DNA of 60,064 nt from positions 1 through 60,064 of the forward strand of contig JAUYCX010000015.1 in the NCBI GenBank assembly GCA_030692045.1, given 5' to 3'. The notes under the pieces were generated by a model. The model was not told the origin of the DNA. It saw only the letters and a list, made by a program, of their open reading frames with translations, and ran no database searches. Of this stretch, positions 16,667 to 26,240 are shown piece by piece. The translations under genes and the position numbers were made by a program. This DNA comes from Candidatus Omnitrophota bacterium (GTDB taxonomy: Bacteria > Omnitrophota > Gorgyraeia > JAUYCX01). The stretch's first letter is position 1, and each line of letters starts with the position of its first letter.

Positions 16667-18206
16667 TTATCCTCCAGAATTTAAAGATACCTGAAATAAA
16701 AATCAATAAACATGCTAAAACAAATAAATCTCCAAAGCGGGAATAAAAAGAATTGCTATTTTTTAATTTAATCTCCTTAGTTTTATACCCAGAAATAAAG
16801 GTTGCCTTATTATTGCCTTCTAAAACCATATCAATAATTCTACCGTTCTCGTCAATAAAAGCAGAAACCCCTGTATTGGCACAGCGCACTAAAGGACAAC
16901 GGTTTTCTATTGCCCTAAAAACAGATGCCTGTAAATGTTGAAACGGAGCGCTGGTGTCCTTAAACCAAGCATCGTTGGTAATGTTAATCAGAAGATTTGC
17001 GCCTTTTTTTACAAATTGGCGCGATAAATAAGGTATAGTATCCTCAAAGCAAATGAGTACAGAAAATTTTGCTGAATTGTCTTTGTTTAAAGAAAACACA
17101 GTGTATTCTTTTCCTTTGGTAAAATCTCCTAAAACTGCCAGCTCTGGCAAAAAGGAAAATATGCCTCTAAAAGGAACATATTCGCCAAACGGAACAAGGT
17201 GAAGTTTATGATAGGCCTTTGAAAGTTTCCCTTCTGAAGAGATTAAGATTGCGCTGTTATATATCGAGAAATCTTTAGTAGTTATTGCGCCAAGCAAAAA
17301 ATTAGTCCTTAATTCTTTAGCCAGATTAAGAATTTCTTTAAGTAACTGCGGCTTATCTGCCAAATAACCAGGGTATGCTGTTTCTGGCCAAATAATGAGA
17401 CTGGGCTTATCTTTACTTACTTGCCGAGTCAAATTAATATACTTATCCAAAATTAAAGGCCAAGAGGTTTCATCCCACTTTATTTCCTGAGGGATATTGC
17501 CCTGGATGACCGAAACTTTGAGTTGTTGGTAGTTGGTAGTTGGTAGTTGGTAGTTTAATTTAAATAAGCCGTAAGAAATTACTGCCAGAAGACAGAATAC
17601 AGAAGACAGAAGACAGAAGAAAACCTTTCTGACTTCTGACCTCTGTCCTCTGCCTTCTGAAACCAATACCCATATTGCCACATTTACCATCACAATTAAA
17701 AAAGAAACCCCATAGCTACCGAGAATATCTGAAATCTGAATTACTGCTAAATTCCGATATTGTGAATATCCCAGAAGCGCCCAGCCAAAGCCGCTTAATA
17801 AATTGCTTCTTAAAAATTCTAAAACCACCCAAATGCTGGGGAATAAAAATAATTTAAAAATAGGCGGTTTGTTAGAAAAAACTCCGATGAGAAAACCAAA
17901 TAAGCCAAAATAAATAGCTAAATATGCCGCTAACAGCAAAAAACCCAATAATGTAACATGAATTAACCAATAAATTGTTAATAGGAAAAATAAAAAACCT
18001 GTAAGATAAGACAGGAGAAAAGAAAAAATGGGCCTTTTGCCTTGTAAAGCAAAAAATAAAGGCAAAAGGCCCACCCAACCAAAAAACCAAAAATTGAATT
18101 TAGGAAAAGATAGGGCTAATAAAATACTACTCAAGATGCAAAGAATATAATCCAAAAATCTTCTACTCAAAAAATTTAGCACCCTATCATCTACCTGCCG
18201 CAACAC
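16659..18206 (-). CDS. lnt: Apolipoprotein N-acyltransferase
   Basis: 515 residues, the usual length: a membrane domain of about seven helices followed by a periplasmic nitrilase-like domain. It adds the third acyl chain to lipoproteins. Catalytic residues are visible as WPETAYPG (Glu275), [17 protein letters not shown] (Lys334) and LICFEDT (Cys386). Residues about 186-228, which should be the helix preceding the nitrilase domain, are encoded by simple repeats (see the repeat entries). The start is uncertain: the open frame begins with GTG at 18206 inside the secA 3' end, and a second GTG lies at 18182. Part of the tight prfB-secA-lnt operon. Confidence 0.92.
   Translation of the reverse strand: MLRQVDDRVLNFLSRRFLDYILCILSSILLALSFPKFNFWFFGWVGLLPLFFALQGKRPIFSFLLSYLTGFLFFLLTIYWLIHVTLLGFLLLAAYLAIYFGLFGFLIGVFSNKPPIFKLFLFPSIWVVLEFLRSNLLSGFGWALLGYSQYRNLAVIQISDILGSYGVSFLIVMVNVAIWVLVSEGRGQRSEVRKVFFCLLSSVFCLLAVISYGLFKLNYQLPTTNYQQLKVSVIQGNIPQEIKWDETSWPLILDKYINLTRQVSKDKPSLIIWPETAYPGYLADKPQLLKEILNLAKELRTNFLLGAITTKDFSIYNSAILISSEGKLSKAYHKLHLVPFGEYVPFRGIFSFLPELAVLGDFTKGKEYTVFSLNKDNSAKFSVLICFEDTIPYLSRQFVKKGANLLINITNDAWFKDTSAPFQHLQASVFRAIENRCPLVRCANTGVSAFIDENGRIIDMVLEGNNKATFISGYKTKEIKLKNSNSFYSRFGDLFVLACLLIFISGIFKFWRISV
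17526..17553. repeat. Tandem heptamer (TTGGTAG)x4 inside lnt
   Basis: Four exact copies of TTGGTAG. On the coding strand they read CTACCAA and encode the peptide [10 protein letters not shown] just before the nitrilase domain. It lies next to a second repeat at 17585-17660. Confidence 0.9.
17585..17660. repeat. Purine/pyrimidine imperfect palindrome inside lnt
   Basis: The left arm (17585-17619) is a run of CAGAAGA-type units. The right arm (17625-17660) is its imperfect complement, TTCTGACTTCTG-type. It is read in frame through lnt, encoding RGQRSEVRK followed by the hydrophobic [15 protein letters not shown], the last membrane helix of the protein. Confidence 0.85.
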
Positions 18207-21160
18207 TTCTTATACTTTATAGGCTTTCCATTTGCATCTGTTTTTCCACAAGGACAAGGGTCATTACGACCAACCTTTGGGGTTTCCTTACGAAAGGCGG
18301 CTGAAGAAGGCTCATGTTTTGCCAAAACAGGCATATCTTGAGCTTGTGCTTTTCTCGATAAACTGGAAAATTCGCTATGCACAAATTCTTGCGGCAAAGA
18401 AGCAAATACGCTCTTTACCCTCTCCTGCTTTGCGGCTTGAATTTTAAACAGGGTTTCTACAACATCTTCATTTATAGAATTGTACATCTCCTCAAACATA
18501 CTAAAGGCTTCGTGCTGATACTCAATTAAAGGATCCCTCTGGCCATAGGCTCTAAGGTTTATGCCCTCTTTTAAGCTATCCATGGCATAAAGATGGTCTT
18601 TCCATTTGGTATCTATAACTTGAAGACTTACAATCCGCTCCAATTGCGTCGAGTTCTCAACTCCAATTGCAGTCTGCTTTGCCTGATAATATTCTCCAGC
18701 TTTTTTTAATAGTAATTCTCTTAAATCATTTCTTAAGAAAACTCTTAACTCTTCCATTGGGATATTTAAATCAAAATTAAATTTAGATTTTAGAAACAGA
18801 ATAAATCCTTCAAAATCTATATCTGTCCCTGCCTCAGTAGTAAAATACCGCTCAACACCATTATCAATACTTTCTTCTATTGCCAGTTGAACAAAATTGT
18901 GAATATTCTTACCCTCTAATATCGAACGCCGTAAGCTATATATTACCTCTCTTTGTTTATTCATAACATTGTCATACTCCAGAAGCTGTTTTCTGATTTC
19001 AAAATTATATGTCTCAACCCTCTTTTGAGCAATCTCAATGGCTCGAGAAACTAATGGATGTTCAATTACCTGGCCTTCTTCCATACCCAGTCTATCCATA
19101 ATGCCAACAATGCGCTCTGAACCAAACAATCTCATTAAGTCATCAGCTAAAGAAACATAAAATCTCGACGAACCCGGATCTCCCTGCCTGCCAGAGCGGC
19201 CGCGTAGTTGATTATCAATTCTCCTGGCTTCGTGGCGCTCTGTGCCGATAATATGTAAACCCCCAAGCTCAACTACTTTTTTATGTTCATCTTCTACCTG
19301 TTTTCTAAACTTTTCTTTAAGTTTTTCGTGTTCAGCGATTAACTGTTCAACAGATAAATTTTCGCTCGTTTGCTTTAAAAAACTTTTTGCCATAAATTCT
19401 GGATTTCCACCTAAAAGAATGTCAGTTCCTCTTCCTGCCATGTTGGTGGCAATTGTTACTGCCTTGTATCTTCCAGCCTGGGCAACAATCTGAGCTTCCA
19501 TCTCGTGGTATTTAGCATTTAAAACCTGATGCGTAATGCCGCGCCTTTTTAATAAACCGGATAAATATTCTGATTTATCGATAGATATTGTGCCTACTAA
19601 CATTGGGCGGCCCTTGTTATATAAATCTACAATCTCTTCAACCACGGCATTAAATTTTTCTTTTTCAGTTTTATAAATACAATCTGGATAGTTTGTGCGG
19701 ATAAGCTTTTTATTTGTAGGAATAACTAAACAATCAAGTTTATAAATTTCCTTAAATTCATTTGCTTCTGTGAAGGCAGTTCCAGTCATACCTGAAAGCT
19801 TATTGTACATCCTGAAATAATTCTGAAAGGTAATTGTGGCTAAGGTTTGATTTTCCCTTTCAATCTTTAAGCCCTCCTTTGCCTCGACCGCCTGATGCAG
19901 CCCATCAGACCAACGCCTGCCCGGCATCATCCGCCCAGTAAATTCATCAACAATAATCACCTCGCCATCTTTAATTACATAATCCACATCCAACTTAAAA
20001 AATTCCTTTGCCCGAAGGGACTGAATTACATGATGGCGGTATTCCATAGTTTCTAACTCATGCAGGTTTTCTATGCCAAATAATTTTGCCGCCCTAATTT
20101 CGCCATTTTCTGTAAGAGAAATTGTTTGCGCCTTTTCATCGGCAATATATTCAAAACCCTTGGTTAAATCTTCGCCTTTATACTTTGCTGCAATTTCATC
20201 CTTTTCTGTAATGCGTCTGCCTTTTAGCTGTCTGGCTATGCCTTCTGCTTTATAATATTTTTCTGTGGATTCTTCTGCCGGACCAGAAATAATTAAAGGA
20301 GTTCTAGCCTCGTCAATCAAAATACTATCCACCTCATCAACTATGGCAAAATTTAAATTGCGCTGAACCATTTCTTCTTTGTAAATAACCATATTGTCGC
20401 GCAGATAATCAAAACCAAACTCATTATTTGTGCCATAGGTTATGTCGCAGTTGTAGGCATGTTTTCTAGCGTTGGCATCTATTTCATGTTGAATAACGCC
20501 AACGCTTAACCCCAGATATTCGAAGATTGGACCCATCCACTCTCTATCCCGACGCGCTAAATAATCATTCACAGTTACAATGTGCACGCCACGGCCGGTT
20601 AAGGCATTTAAATAGGCGGCTAAAGTGGCAACCAAGGTTTTTCCTTCACCAGTTGCCATCTCAGCAATTTTATTCTTATGTAAAACAATGCCGCCAATAA
20701 GCTGGACATCAAAATGGCGCATATTTATCGTGCGCTTTCCAGCTTCCCTTACCAATGCAAAGGCTTCAGGTAAAATTTCGTCTAAGGAATTTTCTAAAGT
20801 AGTATTTAAATTTGTTTGGCATTGCTTAATTTCCAGATTTATCTGTTCTTTGTCTTCCAAGGAAGCGGCATTATTATATTGCTCTTCTAAATGTTGTATT
20901 TGCGCTGCTTCATTTTGAATAGTGTGCTTAATTTGCTCTTTAAATCGCTCAGTTTTCTCAAGAAATTCTGACTTAGATAATTTACTTACACTATCCTCCA
21001 AGATATTTATCTTTGAAACTGTGTCTGCCATATTTTTAATCATGTTCATAGATGGCAGGGGCAGTTCCTGCGGTAAAAGAATATTCACCGAAGGCGAAAG
21101 TTTATCAATGTGGTTCTGTGCCAATTTCCAAACTAAATTTCTTCCTAAAAAATCAATCAT
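18191..21160 (-). CDS. secA: Preprotein translocase ATPase SecA
   Basis: 989 residues. Walker A ATGEGKT (169-175), [25 protein letters not shown] and [17 protein letters not shown] mark the DEAD-motor domains. It drives secretory proteins through SecYEG. Two features differ from E. coli: Walker A lies about 65 residues later because of an inserted Glu/Gln-rich, probably coiled-coil stretch (about 75-127), and the C-terminal zinc motif is CPCG-x14-CC with a long spacer instead of the usual short one. Starts 5 nt after pncA, and the 3' end overlaps the lnt reading frame. Confidence 0.97.
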   Translation of the reverse strand: MIDFLGRNLVWKLAQNHIDKLSPSVNILLPQELPLPSMNMIKNMADTVSKINILEDSVSKLSKSEFLEKTERFKEQIKHTIQNEAAQIQHLEEQYNNAASLEDKEQINLEIKQCQTNLNTTLENSLDEILPEAFALVREAGKRTINMRHFDVQLIGGIVLHKNKIAEMATGEGKTLVATLAAYLNALTGRGVHIVTVNDYLARRDREWMGPIFEYLGLSVGVIQHEIDANARKHAYNCDITYGTNNEFGFDYLRDNMVIYKEEMVQRNLNFAIVDEVDSILIDEARTPLIISGPAEESTEKYYKAEGIARQLKGRRITEKDEIAAKYKGEDLTKGFEYIADEKAQTISLTENGEIRAAKLFGIENLHELETMEYRHHVIQSLRAKEFFKLDVDYVIKDGEVIIVDEFTGRMMPGRRWSDGLHQAVEAKEGLKIERENQTLATITFQNYFRMYNKLSGMTGTAFTEANEFKEIYKLDCLVIPTNKKLIRTNYPDCIYKTEKEKFNAVVEEIVDLYNKGRPMLVGTISIDKSEYLSGLLKRRGITHQVLNAKYHEMEAQIVAQAGRYKAVTIATNMAGRGTDILLGGNPEFMAKSFLKQTSENLSVEQLIAEHEKLKEKFRKQVEDEHKKVVELGGLHIIGTERHEARRIDNQLRGRSGRQGDPGSSRFYVSLADDLMRLFGSERIVGIMDRLGMEEGQVIEHPLVSRAIEIAQKRVETYNFEIRKQLLEYDNVMNKQREVIYSLRRSILEGKNIHNFVQLAIEESIDNGVERYFTTEAGTDIDFEGFILFLKSKFNFDLNIPMEELRVFLRNDLRELLLKKAGEYYQAKQTAIGVENSTQLERIVSLQVIDTKWKDHLYAMDSLKEGINLRAYGQRDPLIEYQHEAFSMFEEMYNSINEDVVETLFKIQAAKQERVKSVFASLPQEFVHSEFSSLSRKAQAQDMPVLAKHEPSSAAFRKETPKVGRNDPCPCGKTDANGKPIKYKKCCGR

Positions 21161-21165
21161 CGTTT

Positions 21166-21762
21166 TTATGCCATTAGCTTAGATATTTCTTTAAAGGTTA
21201 TTGTTTTAACTCCTCTAATAATCATCTCTTCAAGGGCTGTTTTAGAATCCTCTGGCTTAATGTTAACACCCTTGACAGCATCAATCAATAATTTAACCTT
21301 TAAACCCTTTTTTAAAGCATCAAAAACCGACCACTTAACACAATAATCTGTTGTTAAGCCTCCTACAAACAACTCTACTATTCCAAAAATTTTTAACAAA
21401 TTTAGAAACTCCATGCCAAAGTGGTCAACTGCCTGAAAGACTGAATAACTATCTTTTTGAGGGTCCATGCCTTTAGATAAAATTATTGCCTGTTTAGGAA
21501 TCCTTAAATTAGGATGAAACATCGCACCTTTGGAATCTTGAGCACAGTGCTTTGGCCAAATTCCTCCAAATTCTTTAAAGTGCTTAGTCTTTTTTGGGTG
21601 CCAATCCCGAGAAAAAAAGATTGGCAATTTTTCTGCGGAAAAAATTTTAACATATTTATTGAGGAAGGGAATGATTTTACCGCCATTTGGAACTGCCAAC
21701 GCACCTCCCGGACAAAAATCATTCTGAACATCCACGATTAAGAGTGCTTTTTTTAGTTTCAT
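21166..21762 (-). CDS. pncA: Nicotinamidase
   Basis: 198 residues of the isochorismatase-like cysteine hydrolase fold. The triad is Asp11 (VDVQNDF), Lys97 (ILSKGMD) and Cys141 ([11 protein letters not shown]). The metal ligands specific to nicotinamidases are present: Asp53 and His55 (RDWH) and His72 (WPKHC). Converts nicotinamide to nicotinate for NAD salvage. Lies 5 nt upstream of secA and 5 nt downstream of the STAS-PilZ gene, in the same operon. Confidence 0.9.
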   Translation of the reverse strand: MKLKKALLIVDVQNDFCPGGALAVPNGGKIIPFLNKYVKIFSAEKLPIFFSRDWHPKKTKHFKEFGGIWPKHCAQDSKGAMFHPNLRIPKQAIILSKGMDPQKDSYSVFQAVDHFGMEFLNLLKIFGIVELFVGGLTTDYCVKWSVFDALKKGLKVKLLIDAVKGVNIKPEDSKTALEEMIIRGVKTITFKEISKLMA

Positions 21763-21767
21763 TTTTA

Positions 21768-22487
21768 TTAATCCGTAGTTAGATGCGATAAATTTCTCTC
21801 GATGAATTCAACTAATTTCTGCTGAACAGGGGGGCTGATATTATAAAACTCAACCCCAATTCCTGGATAAAGCTGGGGCTGAACCTGTTTGTCAAGCAAC
21901 CAAACAACCTTTGCTTCCAATTCAATTTCCTCTTGTTTGGGTGAAAGTTTGAGCTTTAAAATCACCTCATCTCCCAATTTAAATTCCTCGCACCCGTATA
22001 TAAAAGCACCTATTGCGCTTAAGTTTAGAATTTCTACTTTAAGACAAACGGCACCCTTTGTGTATTTGGCTTTTAATTCTACTTTAATATCCAAAGGCAA
22101 ACGTTTGAAACGTCGGCGCAACTGCAATTTTTGAATATTTTCTATAATCTTATCTTCTTTAAAACTATTTAGCGCCAACTCTTCTGTGGCATACATATCA
22201 ATTATCCTATCTAAGCCTGCCACAGAAAATACATTTTTAAGATGGACAGGGATATTTTCAAATTTCATTCTGCCCTTATTGTTTATCACATCTTTGTAAG
22301 CAATAACTATTGCAGATGCTCCCATATAGTCGATAAAGTCAACCTCTTCAAAATTGCACAAGATATCCAAATAGCCATCACGCAGGCATTGACCCACAGC
22401 CTCAACCAGATTAGCTGAATCCACATCAATGCGGCCAAACAAATCTAAAATTATGATATTACCTTTTTGCCTGGCTCTGATTTCCAT
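21768..22487 (-). CDS. STAS-PilZ two-domain protein
   Basis: 239 residues. The N-terminal half (1-110) is a STAS/anti-anti-sigma-like domain: GRIDVDSANL, then FIDYMGASAIV at the site of the usual phosphorylatable Ser. The C-terminal half (125-239) is PilZ-like: RRRFKRLPL supplies the RxxxR motif, NLSAIGAF replaces the D/NxSxxG motif and PGIGVEF ends the barrel. PilZ binds cyclic di-GMP, so this could couple c-di-GMP to a partner-switching pathway. An HD-GYP gene in the window fits c-di-GMP use. It lies 2 nt after prfB. Confidence 0.8.
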   Translation of the reverse strand: MEIRARQKGNIIILDLFGRIDVDSANLVEAVGQCLRDGYLDILCNFEEVDFIDYMGASAIVIAYKDVINNKGRMKFENIPVHLKNVFSVAGLDRIIDMYATEELALNSFKEDKIIENIQKLQLRRRFKRLPLDIKVELKAKYTKGAVCLKVEILNLSAIGAFIYGCEEFKLGDEVILKLKLSPKQEEIELEAKVVWLLDKQVQPQLYPGIGVEFYNISPPVQQKLVEFIERNLSHLTTD

Positions 22488-22489
22488 AA

Positions 22490-23600
22490 TTAAGCCTTTT
22501 TCTCTTTCTTCGCCTGACTTTTTAAGAAGCCATCTATAAATAAATCAATATCGCCATCCAAAACTGCCTGTGCATTTCCAGTCTCAATGTCTATTCTGTG
22601 GTCCTTAACCATAGAGTAGGGATGTAAAACATAAGAGCGTATTTGACTTCCCCATTCAATCTTCTGTTTTTGGCTATAAATTTGTCCCATTCTTTCTTCC
22701 TGTTCTTTGCGTTTTAATTCATAGAGCCGCGAGCGAAGGATTTTCATAGCAGTTTGTTTGTTCTGATACTGCGAACGCTCATTCTGGCACTGCACAATAA
22801 TGCCTGTTGGAATATGAGTAATGCGGATTGCTGAGTCTGTGGTATTTACACTCTGGCCACCGGGTCCTGAGGAACGAAATACATCTATCCTTAAGTCATC
22901 TTGTTTTATCTCAACTTCAATATTATCTTCAATCTCTGGAATTACATCTACAGAGGCGAATGATGTGTGTCGTCTTTTATTGGCATCAAAGGGAGATATC
23001 CTTACCAAACGATGAACTCCATTTTCTGACTTCAAATAACCAAAGGCGAAATCACCAGCAATACGCAGGGTAACATTTTTAATTCCTGCCTCCTCACCGG
23101 TAAGTATATCAGTTGTTTCCAGTTTAAAATTTTTATTTGTTGAGTAGCGCGTATACATCCTTAAAAGCATATTTACCCAATCGCAGGATTCTGTTCCGCC
23201 GGCTCCGGCATTTATGCTTAAGAAACAATTGTTTCTATCAAATTCTCCGCTGAAAATAGTTGTAAATTCTAATCTGGCAATTTCTGCTTCGAGCTTGTCT
23301 AAATCCTGCTTTATATGGCTTAAATAATCTGGCCCTTCAGATCCAGAAATCTCAATAAACTCCCTTAGCTCCTGAAATTTTTTCTCGCAGGTCAATAAAG
23401 GCTCAATTCTGGTTTTTAAATCTTTTAATTCAGCAACTAATTTATTGGCTTGGCTTCCATTATCCCAAAAAGAAGCCTCAGACATTAAATCTTGGATTTC
23501 TAAAGTTCTTTTTTCTTTGTTGTCTGCGTCAAAGATAACCTCGCAGCTGTTTTAATTTTAAATTTAAGGTTTCGCTTTGCTTTTTAATATCTTCAAACAT
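22490..23600 (-). CDS. prfB: Peptide chain release factor 2 with programmed +1 frameshift
   Basis: Recognises UGA/UAA. The gene starts at ATG 23600 behind GGAGG, runs 23 codons to an in-frame TGA (23531-23529), and continues in the +1 frame to 22490, for about 369 residues. The shift site reads CGA GGT TAT CTT TGA C, the classical CTT-TGA-C slippery site with an upstream AGG-containing internal Shine-Dalgarno-like sequence. The protein has the SPF anticodon tripeptide (RISPFDANKR) and the GGQ motif (SSGPGGQSVN). Read without the shift, the first 38 residues are lost. First gene of a long operon; a hairpin element lies directly upstream. Confidence 0.95.
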
Positions 23601-23610
23601 CGTAATCCTC

Positions 23611-23735
23611 CTTTAATGAGCAGACGATTTACGTCATTTACATTCCGTAAATCGTAGGCATTGACATCCTCGATGTCAATGCCGTCTGCGAATTCAACCA
23701 AACGACTTATGTTCCATAAGTCGTGGTTTCATTTA
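23611..23735 (-). repeat. Composite hairpin element, copy 3 (upstream of prfB)
   Basis: On the minus strand: AAATGAAACC, hairpin ACGACTTATG/CATAAGTCGT, then GAATTC, GCAGAC, hairpin GGCATTGACATC/GATGTCAATGCC, hairpin ACGATTTACG/CGTAAATCGT, CTGCTCATTAAAGGAGG and the prfB start. Unlike the long copies, nothing is inserted within GAATTC. The GGAGG used by prfB directly abuts the element. Confidence 0.8.
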
Positions 23736-23800
23736 TTATAACATTAGAAAGGATATAATTCAATTTGGATAAATTGAGAGCGTTGAAAAACCATTTTGTA

Positions 23801-23879
23801 CACGGATTACACAGATAAAAGAGCGGATTTTACGGATAAAAAATCCGTGAAATCCGTAAGGAATCCGTGAAAATCCGTG
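23801..23879. repeat. Degenerate ATCCGTGAAA palindrome
   Basis: Repeated units of CACGGATT and ATCCGTGAAA form an imperfect palindrome around 23840. It lies in the 350-nt gene-free spacer between prfB and the PilT-like gene. No gene or promoter is evident in the rest of that spacer apart from the hairpin element. Confidence 0.6.
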
Positions 23880-23948
23880 TTAAAAAATACTTTTTTCAAT
23901 AGTCTCATAAATTAGGAAATTTAGAAAAGAAAAGTTATGTTTGAGGGG

Positions 23949-25025
23949 TCAGGCGATTCTCTTTATGCCGCGTAACTCCAAATCAAACTCGTCACGGCTA
24001 TCAGCAGAACATCTAGCATCTGCCTCTTCTACCTTGCCTTCTGTAACTAATTTTACCAAGGACTGTTTGAAGGAACGCATGCCAAACATCTCGCCTTCTT
24101 CAATAAAATGAGAAATCTCGGTAAGCTTGCCTTCACGGATGACGCGAGCAATAGAAGGGGTTACCACCATTGTTTCATAAGCGGGGATGCGGCCATTACC
24201 ATCTTTTTTAGGTACTAGCCTTAAACAAATTATGCCTTTTAACAAAAGTGATAACTGCATCCTAACTTCTTCATGGATATGGGGAGGATAAAAATTAACT
24301 ATGCGCTCAATTGTCTGGACAGTATTTATGGTATGAAAGGTAGAGACAACTAAGACTCCCATTTCTGCTGCGGTCATTGCTGCCATCATAGTTTCATTAT
24401 CTCTAATTACTCCGATATAAATAACATCTGGGCTTTGCAAAGTAAAATGCTTTAATGCCGAGGGATAAGACTGAACATCTAAACCCAACTCTCTCTGGTT
24501 AAACACAGAATTTTTATCTCTAAAAAGAAATTCTATAGGATCTTCCACTGTAATGATATGCCGGCAGGAGGTCTCATTTATATAATCCAGCATACAGCTA
24601 ATTGTAGTGGACTTGCCGCTTCCTGCAGGACCAGTTACCAAAACCAAACCTCGGCTTTCTGAAGCAAAATTCTTAAGAATTTCCGCAGGAAGATTTAATT
24701 CTTCAAAGGTCTGGATTTTATCTTTAACATATCTAACTACAATTGAGGGTGTGCCGCGCTGAATAAAAACATTAAATCGAAATCTTCCCAAATCTGGCAG
24801 GGATAAAACAAAATCCACATCCAGTTCTTGTTGAAGTTTTCTCTTTTGCTCATCAGTAGTAAGAACCTCGTTGATGATGTGCTGCATATCATCAGTTGAC
24901 ATAATCATATTATCAATGGGGCAAACTCGGCCATCAACCCTGAGATGTGGAATGCCTCCGGTTCTTAAGAATAAATCCGAGGCTTGTTTTTCTACCATAA
25001 TTTTTAAGAAATCTTTGATTTTCAT
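23949..25025 (-). CDS. PilT/PilU-family type IV pilus ATPase
   Basis: 358 residues from ATG 25025 (AAAGGA upstream). A longer non-ATG frame to 25049 extends towards the hairpin element and is unlikely. The protein has the PilT N-domain (KQASDLFLRTGG), Walker A TGPAGSGKST (131-140), the Asp box ITVEDPIEF, and the His box VVSTFHTINT. It should drive pilus retraction at the inner membrane. In the Walker B region, where PilT proteins have GEMRD, this one reads IGVIRD (Val206), so the catalytic Glu is absent. C-terminal GMRSFKQSL replaces the common GMQTFDQSL. It may be a PilU-like accessory ATPase. The rest of the pilus operon is not in the window. Confidence 0.85.
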   Translation of the reverse strand: MKIKDFLKIMVEKQASDLFLRTGGIPHLRVDGRVCPIDNMIMSTDDMQHIINEVLTTDEQKRKLQQELDVDFVLSLPDLGRFRFNVFIQRGTPSIVVRYVKDKIQTFEELNLPAEILKNFASESRGLVLVTGPAGSGKSTTISCMLDYINETSCRHIITVEDPIEFLFRDKNSVFNQRELGLDVQSYPSALKHFTLQSPDVIYIGVIRDNETMMAAMTAAEMGVLVVSTFHTINTVQTIERIVNFYPPHIHEEVRMQLSLLLKGIICLRLVPKKDGNGRIPAYETMVVTPSIARVIREGKLTEISHFIEEGEMFGMRSFKQSLVKLVTEGKVEEADARCSADSRDEFDLELRGIKRIA

Positions 25026-25035
25026 TTTGCTTTCC

Positions 25036-25272
25036 TTTAATGAGCGCACAACTTATGGAGCCTTAATTCTTTTTTTCAGCGACATAAGTTGTTTTGCGCG
25101 AATTAAACCCAGCACTAATTTTTGTAATAGTACTGTATTCAAAAATCAACGAGTTGGTTACCAAGCTTACCGTTTATTCTTAATAAACCGCTTTTTCAAA
25201 AATTAGTGCTGGGTCAAATTCAGCCACAAACTTACGTCGCTATCGCTTCCGTAAGTTTGGGCTTCATTTGAC
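25036..25272 (-). repeat. Composite hairpin element, copy 4 (upstream of the PilT-like gene)
   Basis: Most complete copy. Minus-strand order: TCAAATGAAGCC, stem CAAACTTACG/CGTAAGTTTG, GGCTGAATTTG, a perfect 18-bp stem ACCCAGCACTAATTTTTG with a roughly 95-nt loop, TTTAATTC, GCGCA, stem ACAACTTATG/CATAAGTTGT, TGCGCTCATTAAAGGA and the pilT-like start. GAATT and AATTC bracket the middle stem. Confidence 0.85.
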
Positions 25273-25317
25273 CTTTAATGATTATATTTTATACGCTATT
25301 TTTTAGAATGCAAGGAA

Positions 25318-25556
25318 ATTTAATGAGCCCCCACTGTTTCGTTTTGGTTCGTTTTACTTCACCAAAAGCGAAACAAAACGGTGGGGGCGAATTAATCCTC
25401 CCTAGAAATCGCAAAGCGATTTCAGGGATAAAATCCCGGAAATGCTTCGCATTTCTCGGGACGCAGCCTACGAAGTACTTTTTGCCAAAGCCAAAAAGTA
25501 CGAGCGTTCAGGCAAAGGATAGGTTTTTGAATTAGGTACGTGTCGCCGGAATTCCC
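25318..25556 (-). repeat. Composite hairpin element, copy 7 (orphan, with hairpin array)
   Basis: Begins with the same TTTAATGAGC edge, followed by a long stem (GCCCCCACTGTTTCG region pairing with AAACGGTGGGGGC), then GAATTA and, instead of a single stem, at least four small perfect hairpins: GAAATCG/CGATTTC, GGGAT/ATCCC, GAAATGC/GCATTTC and GTACTTTTTG/CAAAAAGTAC. It closes with GGAATTC at about 25548-25554. No gene starts next to it; it stands immediately upstream of copy 4. I see no coding sequence in 25286-25706. Confidence 0.7.
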
Positions 25557-25622
25557 CGCTCAGAAGTACATTTAATTTTGACTATTATTGTATCGTACAT
25601 TTTGCTAATCTCCCAAATAACC

Positions 25623-25656
25623 AAGGCAACCCCCCTATCTTTTAGAGAGTTGCCTT
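25623..25656 (+). terminator. Stem-loop with T-run (possible terminator)
   Basis: AAGGCAAC (25623-25630) pairs with GTTGCCTT (25649-25656), followed on the plus strand by AGAATTTTTGC. No plus-strand gene is evident upstream, so it might instead end the minus-strand restriction gene, for which it has no T-run. Function uncertain. Confidence 0.35.
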
Positions 25657-25706
25657 AGAATTTTTGCTACTTAAATCCCACCCTGCCACCTCGCTGTAAC
25701 AGTTAA

Positions 25707-26234
25707 CTATCCCTTTGGTTGAGGTAGGCCTAAGAAACTCAAGGGTAATTCATGGAAGAAGTATCGACAACCAACGGCTTCAACATAATTTAATACATCT
25801 CTATACTCTTGTTTTCTAAACCAATCGTTCAAAATGTACACATACTGCACTGATATTCCTAACGGTGAAAGTAACCTGCTATATTGCTTCTTTTTAAAAT
25901 CACAGCTCTGTAGTTTTTCATCGACTGAACCTGCAACTTCTTGAAATTTAATCTCAATAATAAACAATGTTTTACCGCTTAGAATCAGTATCGCTTCATC
26001 AGGAAGTAGTTTCTTAGAAATAATCGATAAATAATCAATGTTACGTGGCTCTAATAGATTTTTATATAGTTTATTTTTACCGTAAAACTCTGCAACTTTT
26101 TCATTCTGGAAGTATACAATGTCACCTACGACTTTATAACCGGCAAGCGCAGCCAGGAGTTTTTTCAACTCAACTCTCGACTCAAAAACTAATCCTGTTT
26201 TTGTCTTTGCCCCACCGAATCCACTTTTTTTCAC
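25707..26234 (-). CDS. Putative type II restriction endonuclease (PD-(D/E)XK)
   Basis: 175 residues, starting with GTG. The active site is visible as PDEAILIL followed by FIIEIKFQEVAG (Asp, then Glu-x-Lys), the PD-(D/E)XK nuclease core. Downstream blocks KLQSCDFKKKQY and YVYILNDWFRK look like the substrate-binding part of small type II enzymes. It lies 6 nt after a DNA methyltransferase gene, the usual sign of a restriction-modification pair. Recognition sequence unknown. If it follows the methyltransferase, a GATC-type or related site is possible, but I cannot confirm that. Confidence 0.75.
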   Translation of the reverse strand: MKKSGFGGAKTKTGLVFESRVELKKLLAALAGYKVVGDIVYFQNEKVAEFYGKNKLYKNLLEPRNIDYLSIISKKLLPDEAILILSGKTLFIIEIKFQEVAGSVDEKLQSCDFKKKQYSRLLSPLGISVQYVYILNDWFRKQEYRDVLNYVEAVGCRYFFHELPLSFLGLPQPKG

Positions 26235-26240
26235 AGTAAC

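Noticed and set aside
25380-25500. CRISPR array
   Set aside because: The hairpins differ in sequence from one another; there are no constant repeats with regular spacers and no cas genes.
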